DNA of 64,000 nucleotides. Origin: Polaribacter sp. HaHaR_3_91. Its GTDB lineage: Bacteria; Bacteroidota; Bacteroidia; Flavobacteriales; Flavobacteriaceae. The position numbers were made by a program, and so were the translations under genes. The notes under the pieces are model-generated. The model ran no database searches, was not told the origin of the DNA, and worked only from the letters and a program-made list of their open reading frames with translations. Each line of letters begins with the position of its first letter. Position 1 is the first letter of the stretch. Location of the stretch: positions 3,983,001 to 4,047,000 of the forward strand of contig NZ_CP058986.1 in the NCBI RefSeq assembly GCF_019278525.1. The letters run 5' to 3'. Shown here piece by piece: positions 18,296 through 27,145 of this stretch.

Positions 18296-19294
18296 ATGAA
18301 AACAACACTAAAAAGTTCTATTTTTGATAAAAACATATTAGTAAAATCATTTCAAAAAAATTTTAAAACATCAAATTATACAGAAAAAACAACTGAAATA
18401 AATAACAATAGTATAAAAGGAACACAAACAGAAATTTGTATTAATGGTTTAAGAATTATAATAAGAGATCTTAAAACAAAAGAATATAATATAGAGGTAC
18501 AGCATGATTTTCCTTTATATAAATTACAATTTGAAATAGAAGGTCATAGCCATTATGTACCTTTAAATTCATCGCAAACAGAAATTTTTATTCCAAATGC
18601 GCATTATAATTTATTTTACTTACCAGAAGTTAATGGTACTTTAAATTATAAAACAAAAAGGAGAAAAACCTTAGAAATACTTTTTACAGAACAATATCTA
18701 AAAGATATTATTGGTACTAATTTTAAACAAATACTACACAAAATAGGCACAGCCATCTCTAATAAAACAGCCTTTTTATTATGGGAAAAAAGTAAACCTA
18801 TATCAATTGAATTAAAAAGCCACATTCATCAAATTGTTAATTGTAACTATCCTGATGATTTAAAAAAAGCATATTTAGAAGCAAAAATCAACGAATTATT
18901 AATACAGTTATTAGCCAAAACTAATGAAAATAATTACGAAGAAGAAAATAGCCTTTTACCTATAGAAGATTATAAGAATATTCTAAAAATAAGTGAATAC
19001 ATACATATAAATCTAGAAAAATCTTTAACAATTACTGAATTAGCTGCAACAATAGGAGTAAATACATCTAAACTTAAACATGATTTTAAAGTAATATATG
19101 CTACCACAATTTTTAAGTATATAACTAATATTAGAATGGAAAAAGCAAAAGAATTAATACTAGAAAAAAATTACAATGTAACAGAAGCGGCGTATAAAGT
19201 AGGCTACAAACATGCACAACACTTTACAGTTGCATTTAAAAAGATTTATGGTTACTTACCTAGCAAACTAACAGATTTTAAAACTTCTAAATAA
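18296..19294 (+). CDS. AraC-family transcriptional regulator (PchR-like)
   Basis: A 332-residue regulator. The C-terminal third (about 225-328) contains the two helix-turn-helix units of AraC proteins: ITELAATIGVNTSKLKHDFKVIYATTIFKYI and VTEAAYKVGYKHAQHFTVAFKKIYGYLPSKL. The N-terminal part has no cupin motif I can name and may bind an effector such as a ferric siderophore, as in PchR. Divergent orientation from the siderophore receptor supports control of that cluster. Confidence 0.88.
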   Translation: MKTTLKSSIFDKNILVKSFQKNFKTSNYTEKTTEINNNSIKGTQTEICINGLRIIIRDLKTKEYNIEVQHDFPLYKLQFEIEGHSHYVPLNSSQTEIFIPNAHYNLFYLPEVNGTLNYKTKRRKTLEILFTEQYLKDIIGTNFKQILHKIGTAISNKTAFLLWEKSKPISIELKSHIHQIVNCNYPDDLKKAYLEAKINELLIQLLAKTNENNYEEENSLLPIEDYKNILKISEYIHINLEKSLTITELAATIGVNTSKLKHDFKVIYATTIFKYITNIRMEKAKELILEKNYNVTEAAYKVGYKHAQHFTVAFKKIYGYLPSKLTDFKTSK

Positions 19295-19360
19295 GGTAAA
19301 TACAAGAACTTAAATAACTTTAAAAAAAATAAAAACAGACTAAAAAAACACCTAAACTAA

Positions 19361-21544
19361 CTATTTATCCTCTACAAAATCTAAATCTAGCACATTAAAG
19401 TTATTGGCTGCTTTAACTAATAAAGTAGAGCCAATAGTCTCGAACAAGTCGTTTGTTTTAAGAATAAATTGAGCTTGTTTTTCAATTTTATAATTAGGAA
19501 TTCCAATAATTGATAAATCTGTGGATTTAGAGTATTGTTTTATTAAATCATAAAAAGAGGTTTGATCTATAACATTTTCTACAATTACAATTTCTACTAG
19601 CACTCTAAGGTCTTCTACTAATTCAGATATTTTTGCATGAATAACAGCCGGATTCACATTATTATTATCTACAAATAAAACACGAATAGAAGTTTGATTC
19701 CATTTTGGAGCAGCAATAATAAAACGAGCGATATTTAGCATCATTTCAGCATTCTTACTATCGGTTTCTCGCCACCATAAATCTATTGTTTTATACCTTC
19801 CAAATTTCGACTTTCTATCAAAATCTAAATACAATAAGTTATAATCTAAATAAAGCAAAGTTTCAGTCATTTCTGCATATTCCGAAGAGCCTTCTAACCC
19901 TTTTGGCCATCCCATCATAATCGTATTCGGTTCTACCCCAGAAAAGCCAAAAGTAGTAGCAATATTGGTAATTCCTTTATATAAATTATCAACTTTTACT
20001 TGTCTAGCAAAAATACCTAACTCATTATAGATGTCTTCTCTAACAACCTGATCTCTTTTTTTTAAAGGAATTTTATTCTCTTTGTCTATAATCAACTTAA
20101 AGTTAGTAACCACGCCAGTTTTACCAGAAACGGCTTTACTTAATTCTAATAAATATCCTTGATGCTCACTGCTACCGCTAAAAAGAATAATATTTGGGTT
20201 CCAATTAGTATCAATATCATGTTTTGTATCAATCTTCATCAAGCCTTTATTCACCACATTTTCCCAAACGCTTTTCCAGATATCTGTAGAATTAATTTTT
20301 ACTTCCTTTCGTTGCAACATAAAATACAATCCTCCAATTACAGCTAAAGCCCCAATCATAGCAATCATATCTAATTTAAACATCACTCCAAAACAAGCCA
20401 CAACACCCACTAACCCAATCCACCTTTTAATTTTAAAAGTGGGTTGAAAATCTGGATTTGCCCAACTTTCTAAAAAAAAAGACAGATTAATAAAGCCGTA
20501 AGCAGTTAAATAAAACATAGAAACCACACGTGCAATAACATCTAATTCACCAATTAAAATTCCGGCTTCAGCTATTAAAAACACCAATAATAATGCATTT
20601 ACTGGCTCATTATTTTCACCTCTTCCCTTTGCAAAAAAGCGAGGTGTAACTTTATCTACAGACATGGCTTGTAAAATTCTTGGACCACCTAAAATTCCGC
20701 CTAAAGCGGATGACAATGTTGCTCCCCAAACACCAGCAATTACGGCAGGAGCAAAAAAGGCTATTTTCATTAAAATATTATAATCTGATTTTAAAACATC
20801 AGAATCTATTGTGTACGCTATAAAAACTGCCAATACTAAATACACAATTAAACCAACTCCAATAGCAAGTAAAGTACCTTTAGGTATAGAGTTTTTAGGA
20901 TCTTTTAAATCTCCGCTCATTGCTATTCCGGCAGTAAAACCAGTAACTGCAGGGAAAAATATGGCAAAAACAACTTCTAAAGGAACCGATCCTTCCGTAG
21001 AAAACATAGATACCGTTTGTGGTGTAAAGTTGTGTGACCCAAAAAAGATGGAAACAATTGATAATACAATGGCTGCCAAAATAAAATACTGAGATTTTAA
21101 AGCTACAGATGTACTTATTAAAGCCAAAGCAGTAAGTAAAAATAAGGCAATAGTACCTGTAATTCTAAAATCATTTATCTCCATTCCGAAGCCTAAATAA
21201 CTATTAAAGCTTTCTGCAAAACCTATTAAATATAATGCAATGGAAAAAGCAGTCCCCACATACAAGGCAATACCAATTGAACCACCAATTGGAACGCCCA
21301 TACTTCTAGAAAGGACGTAGTAAATTCCGCCTGCTCCAATTTTTTTATCAGTGGCAACAGAAGACACACTAAGACCCGTTGAAATAGAAATAACATGTGC
21401 AATTATAATAATTAGAATAGCGCCTAATAAACCAGCATTTCCAACTACCCAACCCAAACGCATATACATAATTACCCCTAGAATTGTGAGTATTGATGGT
21501 GTAAAAACACCTGCAAATGTGCCGAATTTTTTAGTTTTTGACAT
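19361..21544 (-). CDS. SLC12-like cation-chloride cotransporter (APC superfamily)
   Basis: A 727-residue transporter. The first 430 residues form about 12 membrane helices of the amino-acid/polyamine/cation superfamily, opening FGTFAGVFTPSILTILGVIMYMRLGWVVGNAG and including GIAMSGDLKDPKNSIPKGTL. The C-terminal 290 residues are soluble (NIILFSGSSEHQGYLLEL, IMMGWPKGLEGSSEYAEM), as in Na-K-Cl cotransporters and their prokaryotic relatives. The GDLKDP...SIP motif favours the SLC12 family over amino-acid permeases. The ions carried are not determined. It is single-gene, with no co-oriented close neighbour. Confidence 0.85.
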   Translation of the reverse strand: MSKTKKFGTFAGVFTPSILTILGVIMYMRLGWVVGNAGLLGAILIIIIAHVISISTGLSVSSVATDKKIGAGGIYYVLSRSMGVPIGGSIGIALYVGTAFSIALYLIGFAESFNSYLGFGMEINDFRITGTIALFLLTALALISTSVALKSQYFILAAIVLSIVSIFFGSHNFTPQTVSMFSTEGSVPLEVVFAIFFPAVTGFTAGIAMSGDLKDPKNSIPKGTLLAIGVGLIVYLVLAVFIAYTIDSDVLKSDYNILMKIAFFAPAVIAGVWGATLSSALGGILGGPRILQAMSVDKVTPRFFAKGRGENNEPVNALLLVFLIAEAGILIGELDVIARVVSMFYLTAYGFINLSFFLESWANPDFQPTFKIKRWIGLVGVVACFGVMFKLDMIAMIGALAVIGGLYFMLQRKEVKINSTDIWKSVWENVVNKGLMKIDTKHDIDTNWNPNIILFSGSSEHQGYLLELSKAVSGKTGVVTNFKLIIDKENKIPLKKRDQVVREDIYNELGIFARQVKVDNLYKGITNIATTFGFSGVEPNTIMMGWPKGLEGSSEYAEMTETLLYLDYNLLYLDFDRKSKFGRYKTIDLWWRETDSKNAEMMLNIARFIIAAPKWNQTSIRVLFVDNNNVNPAVIHAKISELVEDLRVLVEIVIVENVIDQTSFYDLIKQYSKSTDLSIIGIPNYKIEKQAQFILKTNDLFETIGSTLLVKAANNFNVLDLDFVEDK

Positions 21545-21806
21545 TCCTTAAATTCTGTTTATTAAAATAAAGCAATCTAAATATGAGTTTTTAAATTCAT
21601 CAATTTTCTCTAACTGCAAGATATTAATAATTACTCAGCCTAAAAACTAAGTTAAAAATGGTAATACCTCAACAAGCAATTTAATGAGGTTATTTTAAAA
21701 ATACACTTTTGAAGCTTCTAAAATCTGACTCTATCTTTTTTAGCCAACAAATGGTTAATAATTAAAAAAAAATGAAATATGCATGACTATTTTTTCCCGA
21801 AAACAA

Positions 21807-22103
21807 TTATTTACTTAACTTACTTTTTATCAACTTAATAATTACCAATCCTAAAACACCTCCTAAAAGAGAAACCATACAATTAACGCTAAATAATACC
21901 CCATTAAATGTTTCATTTTGCATTATCGATTGCGGATTAAAGCCTAATCGTCCAAATGATTTAATAAAAAAGACACTTCCAAAAACACCCGCTATTGTAT
22001 TACCTACAATACCAAATGAATATTTTTTAAACAGCATACCAAAACCTATCGCTCCAATTATTCCTAATAAAATACTGAGTAAAGAAATTAATGTTTCTGT
22101 CAT
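21807..22103 (-). CDS. Small membrane protein co-transcribed with cydAB
   Basis: A 98-residue hydrophobic protein with about three predicted helices (residues 4-24, 28-48 and 70-92). Gly-rich stretches (GIIGAIGFGMLF, LLGGVLGLVIIKLIKSK) recall small GlsB/YeaQ-type membrane proteins, but I do not recognise a family with confidence. It starts 15 bp after cydB on the same strand and so very likely belongs to the bd-oxidase operon. It is longer than the known CydX/CydY subunits (about 30-40 residues). Confidence 0.6.
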   Translation of the reverse strand: MTETLISLLSILLGIIGAIGFGMLFKKYSFGIVGNTIAGVFGSVFFIKSFGRLGFNPQSIMQNETFNGVLFSVNCMVSLLGGVLGLVIIKLIKSKLSK

Positions 22104-22118
22104 AATATTAGGTTTAGA

Positions 22119-23192
22119 TTAATGGCCGTAATCCATATCATCAACCTTACCTCCCTTTAATCTTTTTTGGATGATTGCATAAATTACAAGTAAGATAACA
22201 CCAATAATTCCCCAAATAAACGCTATAGATAAGCCGTATTCTGGTGCCGCAGTATTGTATATGGTAAGTGGCTCGTGAACATCATTAACAGAAGGTAAAA
22301 TAACAGGAAATAAAGAAGCCAAAGAAGAGGTAATTCCTCCTAATATTAATAAAGTTGATAGCCAAAAGGCATGTACCTCTTTTTTAATTTTTTTGATAAA
22401 AAATAAGCCAACTAATCCCGTAAAATACAGCATCGGGAATACTAATAAATAAGGTTTATCTACAAAATTATTTAAAGAGTCTGGATTTACAATTTGCCAC
22501 ACTGCTACCGAAAAAATGGTAAGAATTGTTAAAGTAATATTCAACTTAAAAATAACACTTTTCAATTTTAAATTGATAGTTGAATTGGTTTTTAAAATTA
22601 CCCAATTAGCACCGTGTATTGCTAAGGTAACTACAGAAATTAAACCTATAATAATCGTAAACCAATCTATAACTCCCGGATGCTCTGTTAGAGGACTAAA
22701 GCTACTATCCCAAAGTGGTAAGAAAAAATAATGCCCTTCATACACAGAAACTCCGTTTTCTACGCCACCTAAATTTACACCTCTCACAATATTCCCTAGA
22801 GCAATCCCAAAAAATAAGGCCAGTAATAAACTAGAAACTCCAAAAGAAACATCCCAAATATCTTTCCACATCTGATATTTAAATTGACTTCTAAATTCAA
22901 GTCCAATTGCTCTAAAAATAATCAACCATAAAACGATAATTAAGGGCAAGTAGAATCCGCTAAATACAGAAGCATAAAACGTAGGAAAAGCCATAAAAAG
23001 CATTCCTCCTGCAGCTACTAACCAAACCTCATTAGAATCCCAAAATAAACCTGCAGATTTTGTAATTACTTCTTTATCCTTTTCTTTTTTAGCAAAAAAT
23101 AAATGAATAATTCCTGTTCCGAAATCATATCCGTCTAAAACAAAAAAGACTCCTAAAACAGTTGCTATTATAATGTACCAAAATATTTCCAT
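22119..23192 (-). CDS. cydB: Cytochrome bd ubiquinol oxidase subunit II
   Basis: A 357-residue inner-membrane subunit pairing with CydA in the high-affinity quinol:O2 oxidoreductase. Diagnostic: start WYIIIATVLGVFFVLDGYDFGTGI, then FWDSNEVWLVAAGGMLFMAFP. About eight to nine helices are visible. It follows cydA by 3 bp and precedes a small membrane protein. The upstream Crp/Fnr-like dyad suggests induction when oxygen is low. Confidence 0.97.
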   Translation of the reverse strand: MEIFWYIIIATVLGVFFVLDGYDFGTGIIHLFFAKKEKDKEVITKSAGLFWDSNEVWLVAAGGMLFMAFPTFYASVFSGFYLPLIIVLWLIIFRAIGLEFRSQFKYQMWKDIWDVSFGVSSLLLALFFGIALGNIVRGVNLGGVENGVSVYEGHYFFLPLWDSSFSPLTEHPGVIDWFTIIIGLISVVTLAIHGANWVILKTNSTINLKLKSVIFKLNITLTILTIFSVAVWQIVNPDSLNNFVDKPYLLVFPMLYFTGLVGLFFIKKIKKEVHAFWLSTLLILGGITSSLASLFPVILPSVNDVHEPLTIYNTAAPEYGLSIAFIWGIIGVILLVIYAIIQKRLKGGKVDDMDYGH

Positions 23193-23195
23193 CGT

Positions 23196-24527
23196 TTAAT
23201 GTTTTTGAAGTTTAGGACCTTCGTTAATCGTTTTACCTACTAAAACTAAAAATAATAGTCCTAATAGCATGTATAAAGCAACAAAACCCAATAAGGTAAA
23301 TAAAGTATTTCCAGAAGACACCGTTGGCGAAACACCATCGCTTGTTTTTAGCAATCCGTAGACTAAATAAGGTTGTCTTCCCAATTCTGCCGTGTACCAA
23401 CCCGTAAGGTTAGCAATGTATGGAAACGGAACTAAAAACATAATAAACCAAAGTAATGGTTTAAAAGTGTACAGTTTTTTTCGCCATAAAAAGAAAAGTG
23501 CTAATGCCATAATACCAATAAATATAGTACCTAAACCAACCATTATATGATAAGAATAATAAAGAGCCGGTATATTATCTGGCAATTCTTCTTCTTTAAA
23601 TTGATCCATTCCTGGAATTTGCTTGTTCCAATCTTGATGGGTTAAAAAACTTAAGATATTAGGAACTGCAATTTTATTGTCTAATTTTTTTTCGACCATA
23701 TTTGGCTGTCCAATCAACACAATTTCTGCTCCAGCTTCTTCTGTTTCAAAAATCCCTTCCATGGCAGCAAAAGCCGCTGGTTGATATTTTGCAACATTTT
23801 TAGCATTCCAATCTCCAGTAGGGAAAGCCACTAAAAGGCTAGAAACTAATCCGAAAATTATACCCGTTTTTAAGAATAATTTTCCGTATTCAACTTGTTT
23901 TTTTCTTAAAATATAAAAAGCACCAATACTGGCTACCACAAAAGATGAGGTTACCACAGATGCCATTTGATTGTGTAAAAAAGCAGGTAACAACCAAGGG
24001 TTTGAAAACAATGATGAGAAATTTTCTAATACAAATTTTCCGTTTTCTAAAATTTCATAACCAACAGGATGTTGCATCCAAGCATTGGTAGCTAAAATAA
24101 ACCAACCACTTGCCCAAGAACCTAAAAAGACTAAAAAACCTGTTAAAAGATGGAGTTTTTGTCCCATTAATTTTTCACCAAAAATAAAGAGTGCTAAGAA
24201 AGAGGATTCTAAGAAGAAAGAAAACAGACCTTCCATCGCTAAGGTTTGTCCAATAATTCCGCCTGTAAGCTCAGAAAATTTTGCCCAATTGGTACCAAAT
24301 TGAAATTCCATTGGAATCCCTGTAATAACACCCATTGTAAAGTTAATTGCAAAAATCTTCATCAAAAATTTTGCAGCATTGTTATATTGTTCATTGTTAT
24401 TTCTTAAATATTTCCATTTATAATAGACTATCAATAATGAAAGTCCCATTGTTAATTGCGGAAATATGTAGTGAAAGGTGATAGTAAATGCAAACTGCAA
24501 TCTATCATAAAAGAGCATGTCTTCCAT
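23196..24527 (-). CDS. cydA: Cytochrome bd ubiquinol oxidase subunit I
   Basis: A 443-residue heme-bearing subunit. H19 (TFHYIFPQLTMGLS) is the usual heme b595 ligand, the FLHNQMASVVTSSFV segment carries a second histidine, and the family signature GWYTAELGRQPYLVYGLLKT lies near residues 375-395. The length fits the short Q-loop type rather than the longer E. coli type. It is first in the operon cydA-cydB-small membrane protein. Confidence 0.97.
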   Translation of the reverse strand: MEDMLFYDRLQFAFTITFHYIFPQLTMGLSLLIVYYKWKYLRNNNEQYNNAAKFLMKIFAINFTMGVITGIPMEFQFGTNWAKFSELTGGIIGQTLAMEGLFSFFLESSFLALFIFGEKLMGQKLHLLTGFLVFLGSWASGWFILATNAWMQHPVGYEILENGKFVLENFSSLFSNPWLLPAFLHNQMASVVTSSFVVASIGAFYILRKKQVEYGKLFLKTGIIFGLVSSLLVAFPTGDWNAKNVAKYQPAAFAAMEGIFETEEAGAEIVLIGQPNMVEKKLDNKIAVPNILSFLTHQDWNKQIPGMDQFKEEELPDNIPALYYSYHIMVGLGTIFIGIMALALFFLWRKKLYTFKPLLWFIMFLVPFPYIANLTGWYTAELGRQPYLVYGLLKTSDGVSPTVSSGNTLFTLLGFVALYMLLGLLFLVLVGKTINEGPKLQKH

Positions 24528-24560
24528 ATCAAAAATACTTGTTATATTTATTAAGATCTA

Positions 24561-24568
24561 CAAAAATA
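24561..24568 (-). promoter_or_regulatory. -7 element TATTTTTG of the cydAB operon
   Basis: Exact TAnnTTTG on the minus strand, 33 bp before the cydA ATG. Its upstream edge is 29.5 bp from the centre of the dyad at 24591-24604. Confidence 0.55.
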
Positions 24569-24590
24569 TACATTACCATACGTTCCCTAT

Positions 24591-24604
24591 GTAACATAAG
24601 TAGC
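24591..24604. promoter_or_regulatory. Crp/Fnr-type dyad GTAAC-ATAA-GTAGC (cydAB)
   Basis: One perfect GTAAC half and a degenerate second half (3 of 5). The ATAA spacer and flanking CTA are the same as in the tolC site at 10371. Same geometry to the -7 element as the other two sites. Confidence 0.5.
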
Positions 24605-24725
24605 TAAACCCATATTTTTACATTGGTAAATTTAAGAAAACAAGAACACATAGAAGCCTCTAATATTTAATATTACTTTAACATGATTGGCTACAAGAGG
24701 TACGTCTGTTAGGCCTTATTTTATT

Positions 24726-24733
24726 TATGTTTG
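24726..24733 (+). promoter_or_regulatory. -7 element TATGTTTG of the TlpA-like gene
   Basis: Exact TAnnTTTG, 74 bp upstream of the ATG at 24808. No Crp/Fnr-like dyad is found at the expected place above it. Confidence 0.45.
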
Positions 24734-24807
24734 TATGCCTTGTAAAGGTAAAATATTCAGTATAAATTATAGTGAGAAAGAAATAAGTTTTATTAAAAAA
24801 TATTAAA

Positions 24808-25413
24808 ATGAAAAAAAATAAAAGCGCAAAGAAAACATGGATTCAGAACGGAGTTTTTGTCTTAATACTTATTACACTTTATGCTACAGGTTTACATACA
24901 GAAGTAATTGGTTTTGCACAGCGAGGCGTATTGGCTACTGGTCTTATGAACCCTGATGTAAAGGAAATCACACACAAAAAAAACTCTAAAACTATTTCGG
25001 AATACACAAAGGCTGATTTAAATATAAAGTTGATAGATAGCAATGGAAAAATTATTTCCTTATCAGACTTAAAAGATAAAGTGATATTTCTAAATTATTG
25101 GGCAACATGGTGCCCTCCTTGTATTGCAGAAATGCCAAGTATTAGTAAATTACATAAAGAAATGGGTAATGATGTTGCTTTTATCCTCTTGTCTTTCGAT
25201 AAAGATTTTGAAACGGCAAAGGCTTTTAATAAACGAAAAGGATATAATTTGCCAATTTATACGCTTGCTAGTAATTTGCCTACAATGTTACAATCATCTG
25301 CCTTACCAACAACTTATATCATTGATCGTGAAGGAAATATTGTATTAACACATGAGGGAATGGCCAATTACAACACAGATGAATTTAGAGTATTTTTAGA
25401 AAGTCTAAAATAA
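24808..25413 (+). CDS. TlpA-like membrane-anchored thioredoxin
   Basis: A 201-residue thiol-disulfide oxidoreductase. One N-terminal membrane anchor (about residues 13-32), then a TlpA/ResA-type thioredoxin domain with WCPPC (C102, C105) and cis-Pro segment SALPTTYIIDREG. The catalytic domain should face the periplasm, where such proteins reduce apocytochrome cysteines or other thiols. It is divergent from cydAB across a 280-bp gap and near other redox genes, which fits cytochrome maturation, but the partner is not shown. Confidence 0.88.
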   Translation: MKKNKSAKKTWIQNGVFVLILITLYATGLHTEVIGFAQRGVLATGLMNPDVKEITHKKNSKTISEYTKADLNIKLIDSNGKIISLSDLKDKVIFLNYWATWCPPCIAEMPSISKLHKEMGNDVAFILLSFDKDFETAKAFNKRKGYNLPIYTLASNLPTMLQSSALPTTYIIDREGNIVLTHEGMANYNTDEFRVFLESLK

Positions 25414-25454
25414 ATTCATATTTCCCAAAACACACTTTTTAGATTGTTGTTTTA

Positions 25455-26036
25455 TTATTTCTTTACAAACTTCACAAATAACTCCATTTTCTGTCTGTTA
25501 GGATAAGAATTATAACATTTAGTAAAAACATCCATATTAAAATAGGAATCAAAATACTTTATGTATTCTGTTTTACTTCCACCAAAAGGTGGATGATCCT
25601 CATTTAGTTTTGCATCGAAAAGTAATCCTACTAATTTCCCTTTTTCACCTAACAAATGGTTCATTTTCTGTGCATATTTCTCTCTTAAATCAGGATGTAT
25701 TGCACAGAAAAAAGTTTGTTCAATAATCAAATCAAAAGTTTGATCTAACTCAAAAAAATCACCTAAAATTAATTGTGATTCTGGAAAACCTGAAACCCTA
25801 TTTTTAATGTTTTCTAGGGCACTTTTAGCTAAATCTACCACATAAACATTGGTAAAACCATTATTAAAAAGATATTCTGCTTCGTAAGAATTTCCACCAC
25901 CTGGAATTAAAATTTTTAAGTCTTTGTTTGTTAATTGATCAAAATATGTTTTTAAAGGAGGAGAAACAGCTCCTAAATCCCAACCAATTTTGTTTGTTTG
26001 ATACTTGTTTTCCCAAAAATCTTCAGATAAGTTCAT
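25455..26036 (-). CDS. TPMT-like class I SAM-dependent methyltransferase
   Basis: A 193-residue protein resembling thiopurine S-methyltransferase family members: start FWENKYQTNKIGWDLGAVSPPLKTYF, SAM site LIPGGGNSYEAEYLFNNGF with VYVVDLAKSALENI, and the motif IIEQTFFCAIHPDLREKYAQKM. Bacterial members methylate chalcogen or halide substrates, but activity cannot be read from sequence. Single gene, divergent from nadA. Confidence 0.82.
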   Translation of the reverse strand: MNLSEDFWENKYQTNKIGWDLGAVSPPLKTYFDQLTNKDLKILIPGGGNSYEAEYLFNNGFTNVYVVDLAKSALENIKNRVSGFPESQLILGDFFELDQTFDLIIEQTFFCAIHPDLREKYAQKMNHLLGEKGKLVGLLFDAKLNEDHPPFGGSKTEYIKYFDSYFNMDVFTKCYNSYPNRQKMELFVKFVKK

Positions 26037-26067
26037 ATTTTAGCTTATTATAATCATAATTTAACAG

Positions 26068-26083
26068 AATGATGACAATCATT
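26068..26083. promoter_or_regulatory. Dyad AATGAT-GACA-ATCATT upstream of nadA
   Basis: Perfect 6-bp arms and a 4-bp spacer. The centre is 30.5 bp upstream of the nadA -7 element edge, close to the position of an activator, or of a repressor covering the -33 region. It could also serve the divergent methyltransferase gene. Confidence 0.4.
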
Positions 26084-26105
26084 TTCCTACCAACAAAATA
26101 GAGTT

Positions 26106-26113
26106 TATATTTG
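26106..26113 (+). promoter_or_regulatory. -7 element TATATTTG of nadAB
   Basis: Exact TAnnTTTG, 27 bp before the nadA ATG at 26141. Confidence 0.55.
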
Positions 26114-26140
26114 CAACGTAGTTAATAATAAACACTTTTT

Positions 26141-27136
26141 ATGAAAACTTTAGTTAGTGCAAAAAAAAACCTCAACAAAAAAGGATTTTTAGATATTGAA
26201 ACTCCTAATATTGATTATGTTGAGGAGATTTTGAAACTAAAAAAAGAGAAGAATGCAGTTATCTTAGCGCATTATTATCAGATAGATGAAATTCAAGAAA
26301 TTGCAGATTTTGTAGGTGATAGTTTGGCCTTGGCACAACAAGCCGCTAAAACAGATGCAGACATTATTGTTTTTGCAGGAGTTCATTTTATGGCAGAAAC
26401 CGCAAAAATATTAAACCCTACTAAAAAAGTTTTATTACCAGACTTATTAGCAGGATGTTCTTTGGCAGATTCTTGTCCGCCAGAACAATTCTCAGAATTT
26501 AAAAAGAAACACCCAGATCATTTAGTTGTTACGTATATAAATTGCTCTGCAGAAATAAAAGCTTTAAGCGATTACGTTTGTACCTCTTCTAACGCTAGAA
26601 AGATTATTGATTCTATACCACAAGACCAACCTATTATTTTTGCTCCGGATAGAAATTTAGGAGCTTACTTAAATAAAGAAACAGGAAGAGATATGTTACT
26701 TTGGGATGGCGCTTGTATGGTTCATGAAGCTTTTTCTATGGAAAAACTGATTGACTTATATCAAGAACACCCAGATGCAGAATTAATTGCGCATCCAGAA
26801 TCTGAAGCACACATGCTTAAAGTAGCCAAATATATTGGTTCTACTTCTGGTCTTTTAAACCACGTTAAAAATAGCGATAAAAAGAAATTTATTGTTGCTA
26901 CAGAAGCCGGAATTTTGTTTCAGATGTTACAAGAAAATCCTGATAAGGAAATAATTCCTGCTCCAGCAAAAGAAGATAATACTTGTGCTTGTAGCGAATG
27001 TGCTTATATGAAAATGAATACAATGCAAAAATTGTATTTATGTTTAAAACACGAATTACCAAATATAGAAGTAGAAGCAGAATTATGCGAAAAAGCAATA
27101 ATTCCTATCAACAGAATGCTAGAACTTTCTAAATAA
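26141..27136 (+). CDS. nadA: Quinolinate synthase
   Basis: A 331-residue [4Fe-4S] enzyme that condenses iminoaspartate with dihydroxyacetone phosphate to quinolinate. Visible: [37 protein letters not shown] with C106, the DGACMVHE cysteine C191, and the C-terminal [13 protein letters not shown] cysteines (281, 283, 286), giving the three conserved cluster ligands. It is followed by nadB 9 bp downstream, which supplies its iminoaspartate. Confidence 0.97.
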   Translation: MKTLVSAKKNLNKKGFLDIETPNIDYVEEILKLKKEKNAVILAHYYQIDEIQEIADFVGDSLALAQQAAKTDADIIVFAGVHFMAETAKILNPTKKVLLPDLLAGCSLADSCPPEQFSEFKKKHPDHLVVTYINCSAEIKALSDYVCTSSNARKIIDSIPQDQPIIFAPDRNLGAYLNKETGRDMLLWDGACMVHEAFSMEKLIDLYQEHPDAELIAHPESEAHMLKVAKYIGSTSGLLNHVKNSDKKKFIVATEAGILFQMLQENPDKEIIPAPAKEDNTCACSECAYMKMNTMQKLYLCLKHELPNIEVEAELCEKAIIPINRMLELSK

Positions 27137-27145
27137 CGCCTTAAA

